A stretch of 60,576 nt of DNA from DATJLY01 sp035604195 (lineage in GTDB: Bacteria; Pseudomonadota; Alphaproteobacteria; ATCC43930; CGMCC-115725), in assembly GCA_035604195.1 (NCBI GenBank), contig DATNIY010000113.1:1-60576 (forward strand), read 5' to 3'. Below, piece by piece: positions 39,189 to 47,840 of this stretch. Both the position numbers and the translations under genes were made by a program. A model generated the notes under the pieces. That model saw only the letters and a program-made list of their open reading frames with translations. It made no database searches and was not told the DNA's origin. Each line of letters begins with the position of its first letter. The stretch's first letter is position 1.

Positions 39189-40321
39189 TGCCGGACCGCC
39201 GCCTCCGCGCGGCTCGAACCGTCGAGCCAGTCCAACGCCGAGGCAAGCGATTGCAGGATCGGCCGGCGATAGCCGGTGTCAACCTCGACCGTGGCGCTCA
39301 TGCCGACGCGCAATGGCCGATCGGGATCGGGATGGTCGATGGTCAGACGCACGGGAATGCGCTGCACCACCTTGACCCAATTGCCGGTCGCGTTCTGCGC
39401 CGGCAGCACCGAGAATTCGGAGCCGGTGCCGGCGCCGATGCTCTCGATCCGCGCCGCGAAGGTGTGGTCCGGATAGGTATCGATATCGACGGTCGCAGGC
39501 TGCCCCGGCCGCATGTGGGTCAATTCGGTCTCTTTGAAGTTCGCCTCGATCCACAGATCATCGGTCGCGACCAGGGAGAAGGCCGGGCTCGCCGCGGTCA
39601 GATACTGGCCGACCGGCAGCTTGTTGACCTTGGTGACCGTGCCGTTGGCCGCCGCTCGCACGATGGTATGCGACAGGTCGAGCTCGGCCTGATCGACCTG
39701 CGCTTGGGCCTGCTGCACCACGGGATGCTGGTCGGTCGGGAGATCGGGATTTCCGCTCAAGGCCGCGAGCGTGTTGGCGATGTCCTGTTGGTCGGCGGCG
39801 ACTTTCTGGCGCGCGGCCTCGAGGTTGTGCTGCGCCTCGTCGAATTTGGACTGTGGCGTGATGCGCTGGGCGAGGAGCTGCTGCTGGCGCGCGAACTCGC
39901 GGTCCTGATAGTTCTGCATGTCCTGCGCCGATTTGAGGTCGGCGAGCTTCTGGCGATAGGTCGCCCTGAGCCCGTCGATCTGCAGCCGTGCGCCGGCGAG
40001 CTGCGCCTTTGCCCGCTCGAGCGCGATGCGATAGGGGCGGTCATCGAGCCGGAACAGCAATTGTCCGTCAGTCACCTGCTGGTTGTCGCGGACATCGACC
40101 TCGACGACCCGGCCGCCGACATCGGCGCTGACCGCGATCATGTCGGCCTGCACGTAAGCGTCGTCGGTCGAGACGTAACGGCCGCCGGTGACGTAGAGAT
40201 AGCCCGCCGCCAACACCAGCGCGAGCGGCACCGACAGCATGAGCAGGATGCGCAGCCAGCCGCGGCGCCAGCGTTGCAGGAGGCCGGCGCCCTTGCTGAT
40301 ATTCGCGGTGGCGGCGCTCAT
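39185..40321 (-). CDS. EmrA/HlyD membrane-fusion protein
   Basis: 378 residues. One N-terminal transmembrane helix is followed by RYVSTDDAYVQADMIAVSADVGGRV (first lipoyl half), a Gln-rich coiled coil from about 100 to 215, and the second lipoyl half with beta barrel (HTIVRAAANGTVTKV, LWIEANFKETELTHMRPGQ). ATG 40321 overlaps the marR stop; a GTG one codon earlier (40324) gives a four-base overlap. It bridges EmrB to an outer-membrane channel not encoded here. Confidence 0.92.
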   Translation of the reverse strand: MSAATANISKGAGLLQRWRRGWLRILLMLSVPLALVLAAGYLYVTGGRYVSTDDAYVQADMIAVSADVGGRVVEVDVRDNQQVTDGQLLFRLDDRPYRIALERAKAQLAGARLQIDGLRATYRQKLADLKSAQDMQNYQDREFARQQQLLAQRITPQSKFDEAQHNLEAARQKVAADQQDIANTLAALSGNPDLPTDQHPVVQQAQAQVDQAELDLSHTIVRAAANGTVTKVNKLPVGQYLTAASPAFSLVATDDLWIEANFKETELTHMRPGQPATVDIDTYPDHTFAARIESIGAGTGSEFSVLPAQNATGNWVKVVQRIPVRLTIDHPDPDRPLRVGMSATVEVDTGYRRPILQSLASALDWLDGSSRAEAAVRQ

Positions 40322-40800
40322 CACTTCGCTCCCGCGGTCACGGTCAGGCGCTCGGCCGCGCCGAAGCCCTTTTCGGAAAGGTTGCGGCGGACCCGAACCA
40401 TCAGGTCAAGAAGCTCCTGTCGCTCCGCCGCCGAAAGACAAGAAAGCGCATCCAACCGAATCGCTCGACCGAGCTCCACAATCCGCTCAAAAATCGGCTT
40501 TGCCTTCGCCGTGATATAGAGCAGCCGCGCGCGCCGGTCGGTGGGATCGGCCCGTCGCTGGACCCAGCCCGCCTGCTCCATACGGTCGATGAGCCGGGCC
40601 AGCGAAATCGGCTCCAACTCGAGCAGTTCGGCCAACCCGGCCTGATTGATGCCCTCGTGTTTGACGAGTTGAACCAGCACCTGACATTGGGCCCGCGTCA
40701 GTCCAAATGCCCGCGCGCGTTGATCGAAGCGCTTGCCGAGCAACCGCGCCGTGTCGTGCAGGACGTAGCCGAAACTCTGTTCAAAATCATAATCGATCAT
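40321..40800 (-). CDS. MarR-family transcriptional regulator
   Basis: 159 residues with the winged-helix core: LTRAQCQVLVQLVKHEGINQ, LAELLELEPISLARLIDRME and the wing VQRRADPTDRRARLLYIT. It is first in a marR-emrA-emrB run with overlapping ends, and probably represses it and responds to an aromatic or lipophilic ligand. A 12-base perfect palindrome lies 14 bases upstream of the ATG. Confidence 0.92.
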   Translation of the reverse strand: MIDYDFEQSFGYVLHDTARLLGKRFDQRARAFGLTRAQCQVLVQLVKHEGINQAGLAELLELEPISLARLIDRMEQAGWVQRRADPTDRRARLLYITAKAKPIFERIVELGRAIRLDALSCLSAAERQELLDLMVRVRRNLSEKGFGAAERLTVTAGAK

Positions 40801-40813
40801 GCCTTTATAATAA

Positions 40814-40825
40814 TAAGCATGCTTA
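40814..40825. promoter_or_regulatory. Candidate MarR operator
   Basis: TAAGCATGCTTA is a perfect 12-base palindrome in an A/T-rich patch directly upstream of marR. The patch also contains TATTAT, which could be a -10 box read on the minus strand, so binding here would block the operon. Confidence 0.5.
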
Positions 40826-40984
40826 ACATGAGCATTGCATAGTATGCAGGTCAGCCTTGCCGGCGCAAGCGGCTGAACTGCCGGCCCGGCGCGTCCATCC
40901 CTCGCGACGACATCATCGCCCGCCTCTCCGACCCGACCGGCGCCACCACCTGCGCTTGGAGGGCCGGCGTCCCGGTCAATTGCA

Positions 40985-41620
40985 TCATGCCGGCTGCAGG
41001 ATTCCGCCGACGCGCCGCAGCACGCCTGCCTCGGTGACGATGGCGTTCATTGGGATGTCCTGCGGCTGCGGATGGATCGTCTCGATGCGGCCAATTGCGA
41101 AGCCGACGCCGATGGCGAGCGGCGGCGGCGACAGCGCGGCGAGAGTTCTGTCGTAATAGCCGCCGCCATAGCCCAAGCGATAGCCCGCCGCATCGAAGCC
41201 GAGGAGCGGCACCAGCAGGACCTGCGGCAGGACCTCCGCCTCCTCGGCCGGAATCGGGATGTCGTAGCGGCCCGTCATCATCGCCGCTCCCGGCTGCCAG
41301 CGGCGGAATTTGAGCGGCCGGGACCTCTCGACCACGACCGGCAGCGCCACGATACTGCCCGCCGCAATCAGCCGCCGAACGAAGGGCAGAGGATCGAACT
41401 CGCTTCGGCTCGGCCAATAAAAGCCGAACGGCCGCGGCGCGAGGCTCAGAAAATCGCCGGCGAGGTGAGCCTCGATCTGCCGGCTCGCGCGCTCGCGCTC
41501 GGCCGGGTCGAGCGCCGACCGCGCGGCCAGGAGCGCGGCGCGGCGGGCGCCTCGCCAGCGGGCGAGATCGGCCGGCGGTTCCGCGCGCTCCTTGCCGGAC
41601 CCTCGATTCCCGCTAGTCAT
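40985..41620 (-). CDS. 5-formyltetrahydrofolate cyclo-ligase
   Basis: 211 residues. It converts 5-formyl-THF to 5,10-methenyl-THF with ATP. Visible motifs are RRAALLAARSAL with conserved basic residues, FYWPSRSEFDPLPFV, LLVPLLGFDAAGYRLGYGGGYYDRTLA and GVGFAIG. ATG 41620 gives the normal length. It lies 184 bases upstream of marR and is divergent from the cold-shock gene. I looked for 6S RNA, which often precedes this gene, without a clear result. Confidence 0.92.
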   Translation of the reverse strand: MTSGNRGSGKERAEPPADLARWRGARRAALLAARSALDPAERERASRQIEAHLAGDFLSLAPRPFGFYWPSRSEFDPLPFVRRLIAAGSIVALPVVVERSRPLKFRRWQPGAAMMTGRYDIPIPAEEAEVLPQVLLVPLLGFDAAGYRLGYGGGYYDRTLAALSPPPLAIGVGFAIGRIETIHPQPQDIPMNAIVTEAGVLRRVGGILQPA

Positions 41621-41750
41621 GCCAATGTCTCCATCGGGGTTAATCGGCGCTAACCCTGGCGGCATGCGCAGCTCGGCGCTGCGGCTGCGTCCTCACTCTA
41701 GGACATTCCGTTGCAACTCTCCCTCTGCTAGACTGTGTTTTCTTCGCCGG

Positions 41751-41770
41751 TTCCCTCGATGTCGAGGAAA
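41751..41770 (+). promoter_or_regulatory. Small hairpin in the leader of the cold-shock gene
   Basis: CCTCGA and TCGAGG arms with a tight loop, extended by two A-T pairs, lie about 45 bases before the start codon. Cold-shock mRNAs often carry structured leaders, so a temperature-responsive role is possible but unproven. Confidence 0.3.
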
Positions 41771-41814
41771 GGGCGAGCGGAGCCGGTATCGAACCTCCCG
41801 GGGATAGATGACAT

Positions 41815-42450
41815 ATGGGTAAAGGCCATGAATGGCGCCCGCAGCGGCGGCGGGGCTTTGACGATGACAATTTCTCGGTGGAGCCGCCGCGGCGCGCTCC
41901 GCGTTCCAATTTTGGCGCACGGCCAATGACGGAGGAACGGCCATCCGGTCCGCCGGTGCAGTCGAAGGTGAAATGGTTCAAGGCCGAGAAGGGCTTTGGC
42001 TTTGTCGAGCTGTCCGACGGCTCGGGCGATGCCTTCCTCCACCTCTCGGTCCTCGAGCGCGGCGGCTTTGGCGCGGTGGCGCCGGGAACCAGCCTGCTCG
42101 TCCGCGTCAGCCAGGGCCAGAAAGGCGCCCAGATCGCGGAAGTGCTCGAAGTGGACGCGACCACCGCTTCGGCCGCGCCGCCGCGGGAGCGCAGCTTCGG
42201 CGAGGGCAGGCCGCCCCGCCGCGAGCGCGAGGCCGGTCCCGCGGTCGAGATGCGCGGCACCGTGAAATGGTACAACGCGCAAAAGGGCTTCGGCTTCGTC
42301 GTCGTGTCCGATGGCGGGAAGGACGTGTTTCTGCATGCCTCCGTCCTTGGCGCGCAGGGCCTGTCCAGCGTCAACGAGGGGCAGACGCTGCTGATGCAGG
42401 TGGTGCAGGGAACCAAGGGACCCGAGGCGGTTTCCGTCAAGCTGGTTTGA
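41815..42450 (+). CDS. Two-domain cold-shock protein
   Basis: 211 residues. A basic, Arg-rich head leads to two cold-shock domains, at about 49-113 (VKWFKAEKGFGFVEL, DAFLHLSVL) and 145-210 (VKWYNAQKGFGFVVV, DVFLHASVL). They are joined by an Arg/Pro/Glu-rich linker. Both carry the RNP1-like KGFGFV and the RNP2-like FLH motifs. It is probably an RNA chaperone. Duplicated-domain CspA relatives occur in alphaproteobacteria. A GC palindrome follows nine bases after the stop. Confidence 0.92.
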   Translation: MGKGHEWRPQRRRGFDDDNFSVEPPRRAPRSNFGARPMTEERPSGPPVQSKVKWFKAEKGFGFVELSDGSGDAFLHLSVLERGGFGAVAPGTSLLVRVSQGQKGAQIAEVLEVDATTASAAPPRERSFGEGRPPRREREAGPAVEMRGTVKWYNAQKGFGFVVVSDGGKDVFLHASVLGAQGLSSVNEGQTLLMQVVQGTKGPEAVSVKLV

Positions 42451-42458
42451 GGGGAATA

Positions 42459-42480
42459 GCGTCGGGCGCGCGCCCGACGC
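42459..42480 (+). terminator. GC-rich palindrome after the cold-shock gene
   Basis: GCGTCGGGCGC and its exact complement form a 22-base perfect palindrome nine bases after the stop codon. No T-run follows, so it is at best a partial or Rho-assisted terminator. Confidence 0.45.
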
Positions 42481-42607
42481 GCTGGTTCGCATTGCCTCCA
42501 ACGCCGGGCTGGGACTTCGAATCCCAAGACCATATGCTGATGATGCGAGCCCTCGGCCGGGCACCGGCGGGCGAGGAGCGGACGCGGCCATCCGAAAGGC
42601 GACGACG

Positions 42608-43723
42608 ATGGACCAAGCCACTTCTTCCCCATCCGCTCCGCCGAAGATGCTGCGCGATCCCTATGGCAGTTGGGCCGCCGGCGAAGGCGTGCCGGTGGTC
42701 GAGGATTTCGGCATCGATCTCCTGGCAGCGCCCACCGCGCCGTGGCCGCGCCTCGGCTGCGACGGCGCGATCGCGCACCTGAAGGGCCGCGGCGATTTCG
42801 TCGCCGTCTTCGTCATCGATCTGCCGCCGGGCGCCAAAGCCGCGCCGCAGCGCCATCTCTATGAAGAAGTCGTCTATGTCCTCGCCGGCCACGGCAGCAC
42901 CGTCATCGAGACCGAGCAGGGCAAGCACAGCTTCGAGTGGGGCCCCAAGAGCCTCTTCGCGCTGCCCTTGAACGCGCGCTACCAGCACTTCAACGGCAGC
43001 GGCCGCGAGCGCGTCCGTCTCGCCTCGACCAACAATCTGCCGGTGCTGCTCAATCTCTTCCACAACGCGGATTTCGTCTTCGACAACCCCTTCGCCTTTC
43101 TCGAGCGCCTGGGCCAGTCGCGCCATTTCAGCGGCGAGGGCGACTTCGTGGCGGTGCGGCCGGGCCGCCATATGTGGGAGACCAACTTCGTCCCCAATCT
43201 CGCGGAGTTCGAGCTGCAGGCCTGGGAACAGCGCGGCGCCGGCAGCTCCAACATCAAGTTCATCCTGGCCGACGGCACCATGCACGCGCATTCCTCGGAG
43301 ATGTCGGTCGGCACCTACAAGAAGGCGCACCGGCACGGCCCCGACTTCCATGTCTTCGCCGTCACCGGCCACGGCTATTCGCTGCTCTGGTACGAAGGCG
43401 ACACGGATTTCGTCCGCGTCGACTGGCGCCACGGCTGGGTCTTCGCCCCGCCCGACATGATGTATCACCAGCACTTCAACACCGCGGCACAGCCGTCGCG
43501 CTACCTCGCGGTGGCGCTCGGCAGCCTGCGCTACCCCTTCACCACGGAGAAGCGCAACCTCTTCACCGGCGTCGACGTCAATGTCCGCGACGGCGGCCGG
43601 CAGATCGAATACGCCGACCAAGACCCGCGCATCCACGCGACCTTCCTCGCCGAGCTCGCCAAGCACGGCGTCGGGAGCGTGATGGAGCAGAAGTGGAAGG
43701 CGGCGGCAGCGGCGGCCGGTTGA
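42608..43723 (+). CDS. Double-cupin protein
   Basis: 371 residues, cytoplasmic. Cupin 1 is around 70-125 (GAKAAPQRHLYEEVVYVLAGHG). Cupin 2 is around 230-300 (YKKAHRHGPDFHVFAVTGHG and DMMYHQHFNTA), with several His residues placed to bind a metal. The layout resembles gentisate/hydroxynaphthoate ring-cleaving dioxygenases, but I cannot confirm the full ligand set in the first domain. The EutA-like gene follows after seven bases, so the two are cotranscribed. The reaction is unknown. Confidence 0.75.
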   Translation: MDQATSSPSAPPKMLRDPYGSWAAGEGVPVVEDFGIDLLAAPTAPWPRLGCDGAIAHLKGRGDFVAVFVIDLPPGAKAAPQRHLYEEVVYVLAGHGSTVIETEQGKHSFEWGPKSLFALPLNARYQHFNGSGRERVRLASTNNLPVLLNLFHNADFVFDNPFAFLERLGQSRHFSGEGDFVAVRPGRHMWETNFVPNLAEFELQAWEQRGAGSSNIKFILADGTMHAHSSEMSVGTYKKAHRHGPDFHVFAVTGHGYSLLWYEGDTDFVRVDWRHGWVFAPPDMMYHQHFNTAAQPSRYLAVALGSLRYPFTTEKRNLFTGVDVNVRDGGRQIEYADQDPRIHATFLAELAKHGVGSVMEQKWKAAAAAAG

Positions 43724-43730
43724 GGCGCCG

Positions 43731-45248
43731 ATGCACGATTTTCTCTTCGATCACGTGCATCTCGATCCGAACGACGAGGACGCGCTCGACGCCGCGATCT
43801 GGGCTGCCGACAATCTCGAGATCACCACCGTCGGCATCGACATCGGCTCGTCGACCTCGCATCTGATGTTCGGGCGCCTGCATCTGCGGCGCCTGGCGAC
43901 GGGGTTGTCGAGCCGCTTCGTCACGGTGAAGCGCACGGTGCTCTGGCACTCGCCCATTCTGCTGACGCCCTATCGCAGCGATACACTCATCGATGCCGAG
44001 GCTTTGGGCCGCTTCATCCGCGATAGCTACGCCGCGGCCGGGCTGACGCGCGGCGCGGTCGACAGCGGCGCCGTGATCCTGACCGGCGTCGCCTTGACGC
44101 GCCCCAACGCGCGCGCCATCGCCGATTTGTTCGCCGACGAGGCCGGAAAGTTCGTCTGCGCCTCCGCCGGCCATCATCTCGAAGCCGTCATGGCCGCGCA
44201 CGGATCGGGCACCGTCGCCCTGTCGCGCCGCAGTCACGCCACGCTGCTCAACGTCGACATCGGCGGCGGGACGTGCAAATTCTCGCTGGTGCGCGACGGC
44301 GAGATATTGGGCAATGCCGCGATCGGCGTGGGCGGCCGCCTCATCGTCGAGGATGACGAGCATCGTTTGATCCGCATCGAGGAGTCCGCGCGCATTGTCG
44401 CGCGCGACCTCGGCTTCACGCTAAACCTTGGCGCGGTGCTGCCGCGGACGAACCGCGAGCTTCTCGTGCGGCGCATGGCCGGTCCGCTCATCGACATGAT
44501 CCGCGGCGCGCCCTTGGACGAACTTGGACAGCGCCTGCTTCTGACCGAGAAGCTGCCCGATTGGCGGCGCGACGCCGATCTCGTTCCGACGGCGCTGACC
44601 TTCTCGGGCGGCGTCGCCGAGTTCATGTTCGAGCGCGAGAAGCGTCGCTTCGGCGACATCGGTCCCGATCTCGCTAACGAGTTGCAACACGCGCTCGCCC
44701 ATCATCACATCGAGGCGCCGGTCTGGGATTCGGGCCAGGGCATCCGCGCGACGGTGATCGGCGCAGCGCAATTCACCGTGCAAGTGAGCGGCAACACCAT
44801 CCTGATCAGCGATCCGGAGTGCCTGCCCGTGCGCAACCTGCCGGTCGTGGCCTGCCGGTTCGAGGCGGCGGTGATGGGCGATCGCGGCGCCGTCGAAAAT
44901 ATCGTCCGGAGCGCCGTCGCCGGCGCCGATCTCGATCCTGGCAGCGACAGCTTCGCGCTGTCGTTCGCCTGGCGCGAGGAGCCGCTGCATGCGGATCTGC
45001 ACGCGCTTGCATCCGGCATCTGCGCCGCTTTGCCCGAGGCGCTGCGCCGTCCGCCCGGCTTGGCGCTGCTCATCGACGGCGATGTCGGCATGACCATCGG
45101 GCGGATCATCACGACCGAGATCGACCCCTCCGCCAAGGTCATCGCCATCGATTCGGTGCAGCTCAGCCAATTCGACTACGTCGACATCGGCGCGGTGGCA
45201 AAGCCCGCCAACGTCGTCCCGCTCATCATCAAGTCGCTGGTCTTCTGA
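43731..45248 (+). CDS. EutA-like reactivating-factor ATPase
   Basis: 505 residues, slightly longer than enterobacterial EutA. The actin-like ATPase marks are TTVGIDIGSSTSHLMFGRL (phosphate 1), LLNVDIGGGTCKFSLV (phosphate 2) and LTFSGGVAEFMF. EutA exchanges damaged cobalamin on ethanolamine ammonia-lyase (EutBC). No EutB, EutC or other eut gene lies in the window. It sits between a cupin and E1 dehydrogenase genes. It may reactivate a remote lyase or a different B12 enzyme. Confidence 0.85.
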   Translation: MHDFLFDHVHLDPNDEDALDAAIWAADNLEITTVGIDIGSSTSHLMFGRLHLRRLATGLSSRFVTVKRTVLWHSPILLTPYRSDTLIDAEALGRFIRDSYAAAGLTRGAVDSGAVILTGVALTRPNARAIADLFADEAGKFVCASAGHHLEAVMAAHGSGTVALSRRSHATLLNVDIGGGTCKFSLVRDGEILGNAAIGVGGRLIVEDDEHRLIRIEESARIVARDLGFTLNLGAVLPRTNRELLVRRMAGPLIDMIRGAPLDELGQRLLLTEKLPDWRRDADLVPTALTFSGGVAEFMFEREKRRFGDIGPDLANELQHALAHHHIEAPVWDSGQGIRATVIGAAQFTVQVSGNTILISDPECLPVRNLPVVACRFEAAVMGDRGAVENIVRSAVAGADLDPGSDSFALSFAWREEPLHADLHALASGICAALPEALRRPPGLALLIDGDVGMTIGRIITTEIDPSAKVIAIDSVQLSQFDYVDIGAVAKPANVVPLIIKSLVF

Positions 45249-45345
45249 GCCTCCGGCTCGGACTTCCTCTTGCGCCCGTCGCCGCGCCGCCGCAATGTCC
45301 GGTCGCCGCGGTTACCGCGTCCGCGGCACTGCAAGGGGGAGGCGA

Positions 45346-46293
45346 TTGCCCGATCTTCTCGCTCTCTATCGCGCCATGGTTCTGATCCGGCAGTTCGAAG
45401 AGCTGGTACGCAGCCTCTATACCGGCGGCATGGTGCCGGGGCTCGTGCATCTCTGCGCCGGGCAGGAGGCGAATGCCGTCGGTGTCTGCGCCGCACTCGA
45501 GCGCTCCGACTACATCGCCAGCAGCCATCGCGGCCATGGCCATTGCCTTGCCAAGGGCGCGCGGCCGGACTTTCTGCTCGCGGAGATTCTCGGTCGCACC
45601 AGCGGCTATTGCGGCGGACGCAGCGGCTCGCTCCATGTCAGCGATCCCGCGACCGGCAATCTCGGCACCAACGGCATCGTCGGCGGCGGCATTCCCTTGG
45701 CGACCGGCGCCGCCCTCTCGGCCAAGTCGCGCGGCACGCGGCAGGTCGCGGTGTGCTTCTTCGGCGACGGCGCGCTCAATCAGGGGCTGGCGTTCGAGGC
45801 GATGAACATGGCGGCGATCTGGTCGCTGCCGGTGGTCTATGTCTGCGAAAACAACTTCTATGGCGAATACACCGCGATCGAGGACGTGACCGCGGGCAAG
45901 AGCCTGACCGCGCGCGGCGAGGTCTTCGACATCCCCTCGCGCATGATCGACGGCATGGATGTGCTGGCCGTGCTCGCCGCGACCGAAGCGGCGGTGGCGC
46001 GCGCCCGCACCGGCCAAGGGCCCTCCTTCCTCATCTGCAACACCTACCGCTACGGCGGCCATCACGTCGCCGACAAGCAGGATTACAAGGACAGCGAGGA
46101 AGCCCGCGCCTGGCAGGCGAAGGATCCCATCCCTCGCCTCGCCCGCCAGCTCCTCGAGCAGCGCATCGCGGACCAGCCCCGGCTCGACGCGCTCGAGCAA
46201 GAGGTCGCGGCGGCGATCCGCGCCGCTGCCGATTTCGCCAAAGCAGCGCCCGAGCCGGCGCCGCAGGATCTGGCGAGCCGCGTCTATGCCTGA
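45346..46293 (+). CDS. Thiamine-diphosphate dehydrogenase E1 component, alpha subunit (AcoA/PdhA-like)
   Basis: 315 residues from TTG 45346, chosen because GGGGGAGG lies about five bases upstream; a frame extending 17 codons further has no ribosome site. The ThDP motif GDGALNQG...CENN spans 140-170. Other marks are RQFEELV, LVHLCAGQEANAVGV, SSHRGHGHCLAKG, GGRSGSLHVSD and the phospholoop-like YRYGGHH. It is closest in style to acetoin or branched 2-oxoacid E1. Its end overlaps the beta gene by eight bases. Confidence 0.9.
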   Translation: MPDLLALYRAMVLIRQFEELVRSLYTGGMVPGLVHLCAGQEANAVGVCAALERSDYIASSHRGHGHCLAKGARPDFLLAEILGRTSGYCGGRSGSLHVSDPATGNLGTNGIVGGGIPLATGAALSAKSRGTRQVAVCFFGDGALNQGLAFEAMNMAAIWSLPVVYVCENNFYGEYTAIEDVTAGKSLTARGEVFDIPSRMIDGMDVLAVLAATEAAVARARTGQGPSFLICNTYRYGGHHVADKQDYKDSEEARAWQAKDPIPRLARQLLEQRIADQPRLDALEQEVAAAIRAAADFAKAAPEPAPQDLASRVYA

Positions 46294-47269
46294 AGCGCGG
46301 CAGATCACCTATCGCGCGGCGGTGCTCGAGGCGCTCTTCGAAGAGATGCGCCGCGACCCCGCGGTGATCGTCATGGGCGAGGATGTCGGCGCACCCGGCG
46401 GCGTCTTCAAGCAGACCGAGGGCCTCTACGCCGCCTTCGCCGGCCGGGTAATCGACACGCCGATCTCGGAGGCCGGCGCCTTCGGCATCGCCGTGGGCGC
46501 CGCCATGACCGGGCTGCGTCCGATCTTCGAGGTGATGTTCGGCGACTTTCTCACCCTCGTCATGGACCAGCTCGTCAATCAGGCGGCCAAGATCCACTAC
46601 ATGTCGAATGGAAATTTCACGGTGCCGCTGGTTCTGCGCACGACAATGGGAACCGGGGCCAATCTCGGGCCGCAGCATTCGCAGAGTCTCTATGCCTGGG
46701 CGGCACATGTGCCGGGATTGAAGGTGGTCATCCCGTCGACGCCTGCGGACGCCAAGGGATTGTTCAAATCCGCCATTCGCGACGACAACCCGGTCTTGGT
46801 CTTCGAGGACCGCCTGCTCTACGGGATGAAGGGCGACGTCCCCGAGGGCGAAGTTCTCGTGCCGCTCGGCCGCGCCGACATCAAGCGCCGCGGCCGCGAC
46901 GTGACGGTGGTGGCGTTGGGCCGCATGGTTCAGGTCGCGCTGTCCGCCGCCGCGCGCCTGGCGCAGGAGGGGATCGAGGCGGAGATCGTCGATCCGCGCA
47001 GCTTAGTGCCGCTCGATGTCGAGACCTTGGTCGAATCCGTCAAGCGGACCAATCGCGCCCTAATCGTCGATGGAGGCAGCCGGCAGTATGGCGCGGCCGG
47101 CGAGCTTGCGGCGACGCTCGGCGAAACGGCTTTCGATTGGCTCGACGCGCCGGTGGCGCGCCTCGCCGCGGCGGATGTGCCGATCCCGATGAGCCGCACG
47201 CTCGAGCCGCTGGTCCAGCCGGATGAGGGCCGCGTTACCGCGGCCGTGCGCGCGCTCATCGGGCGCTGA
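46286..47269 (+). CDS. Thiamine-diphosphate dehydrogenase E1 component, beta subunit (AcoB/PdhB-like)
   Basis: 327 residues. ITYRAAVLEALFEEMRRD, VIVMGEDVGAPGGVFKQT, DTPISEAGAFGIAVGAAMTG, FGDFLTLVMDQLVNQAAKI and PQHSQSLYAWAAHVPGLKVV are standard E1-beta blocks; the C-terminal transketolase domain is complete. It overlaps the alpha gene. No E2 acyltransferase, lipoyl protein or E3 is encoded near it, so the complex must borrow them or the pair acts as a different ThDP lyase/oxidase. Confidence 0.92.
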   Translation: MPEARQITYRAAVLEALFEEMRRDPAVIVMGEDVGAPGGVFKQTEGLYAAFAGRVIDTPISEAGAFGIAVGAAMTGLRPIFEVMFGDFLTLVMDQLVNQAAKIHYMSNGNFTVPLVLRTTMGTGANLGPQHSQSLYAWAAHVPGLKVVIPSTPADAKGLFKSAIRDDNPVLVFEDRLLYGMKGDVPEGEVLVPLGRADIKRRGRDVTVVALGRMVQVALSAAARLAQEGIEAEIVDPRSLVPLDVETLVESVKRTNRALIVDGGSRQYGAAGELAATLGETAFDWLDAPVARLAAADVPIPMSRTLEPLVQPDEGRVTAAVRALIGR

Positions 47270-47292
47270 TTGCGGTCAAGAGGGAGACAATC

Positions 47293-47793
47293 ATGGCCGC
47301 GGAAAAGGATTTCGATTTCAGCGCCGAGATGAGCTTCGACGGCAGCGTTGCGGCGCGCAACAACTGGGATTGCCTCAAGGCGCATATGATCGCCGAGTGG
47401 AGCGGCGATCTCGACGCCACCATGGCGACGGTCACGCGCAACAACCCGTTTCAGATCTTCCACGGCACCGGCACCGAGATCTGGGGCTGGGAGAACGTCC
47501 GAGAATTCTACCGCCAGCGCTTCCAGGTCTTCTCGGGCCAAGGCTTCTATGCCAAGCGCATCGTCTGCACCGAGAAGGTGATCGTCGGGCAAGGCTGGTG
47601 CAGCACGACGCCGCGGCCGGGCAATTTCTTCGGCGCCGAATCCGCGGGCAAGCCGGTCTTCTACCCGATCGCGCTGTGGATCTATTTCGAGAACGGACTC
47701 ATCAAGGGCGAAGCCGCCTATTTCGACGGGGCCGAGGTCGCGCGCCAGCTGCGCGAGGGCAAGACGGGAGATGTGCGGACGCCGGTTTTCTGA
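47293..47793 (+). CDS. NTF2/SnoaL-like protein
   Basis: 166 residues. NNWDCLKAHMIAEWSGDLDATMATV, IFHGTGTEIWGWENVREFYR and YPIALWIYFENGLIKGEAAYFD fit the NTF2-like alpha+beta cone of SnoaL-type proteins, which act as small isomerases, hydrolases or binding proteins. AGGGAG precedes the ATG. It lies 23 bases after the E1-beta stop and 47 bases before the MetE-like gene. The substrate is unknown; it is a probable member of the same pathway. Confidence 0.78.
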   Translation: MAAEKDFDFSAEMSFDGSVAARNNWDCLKAHMIAEWSGDLDATMATVTRNNPFQIFHGTGTEIWGWENVREFYRQRFQVFSGQGFYAKRIVCTEKVIVGQGWCSTTPRPGNFFGAESAGKPVFYPIALWIYFENGLIKGEAAYFDGAEVARQLREGKTGDVRTPVF

Positions 47794-47840
47794 ATCCGCG
47801 CGACGCGCTAAGCTCCGGCGATCCAAAGCGGAGGATCGCC

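Noticed and set aside
41621..41814. 6S RNA upstream of 5-formyltetrahydrofolate cyclo-ligase
   Set aside because: 6S RNA is often found here in proteobacteria, but I could not see the long double-helical arms around an open central bubble. A covariance-model search would decide.
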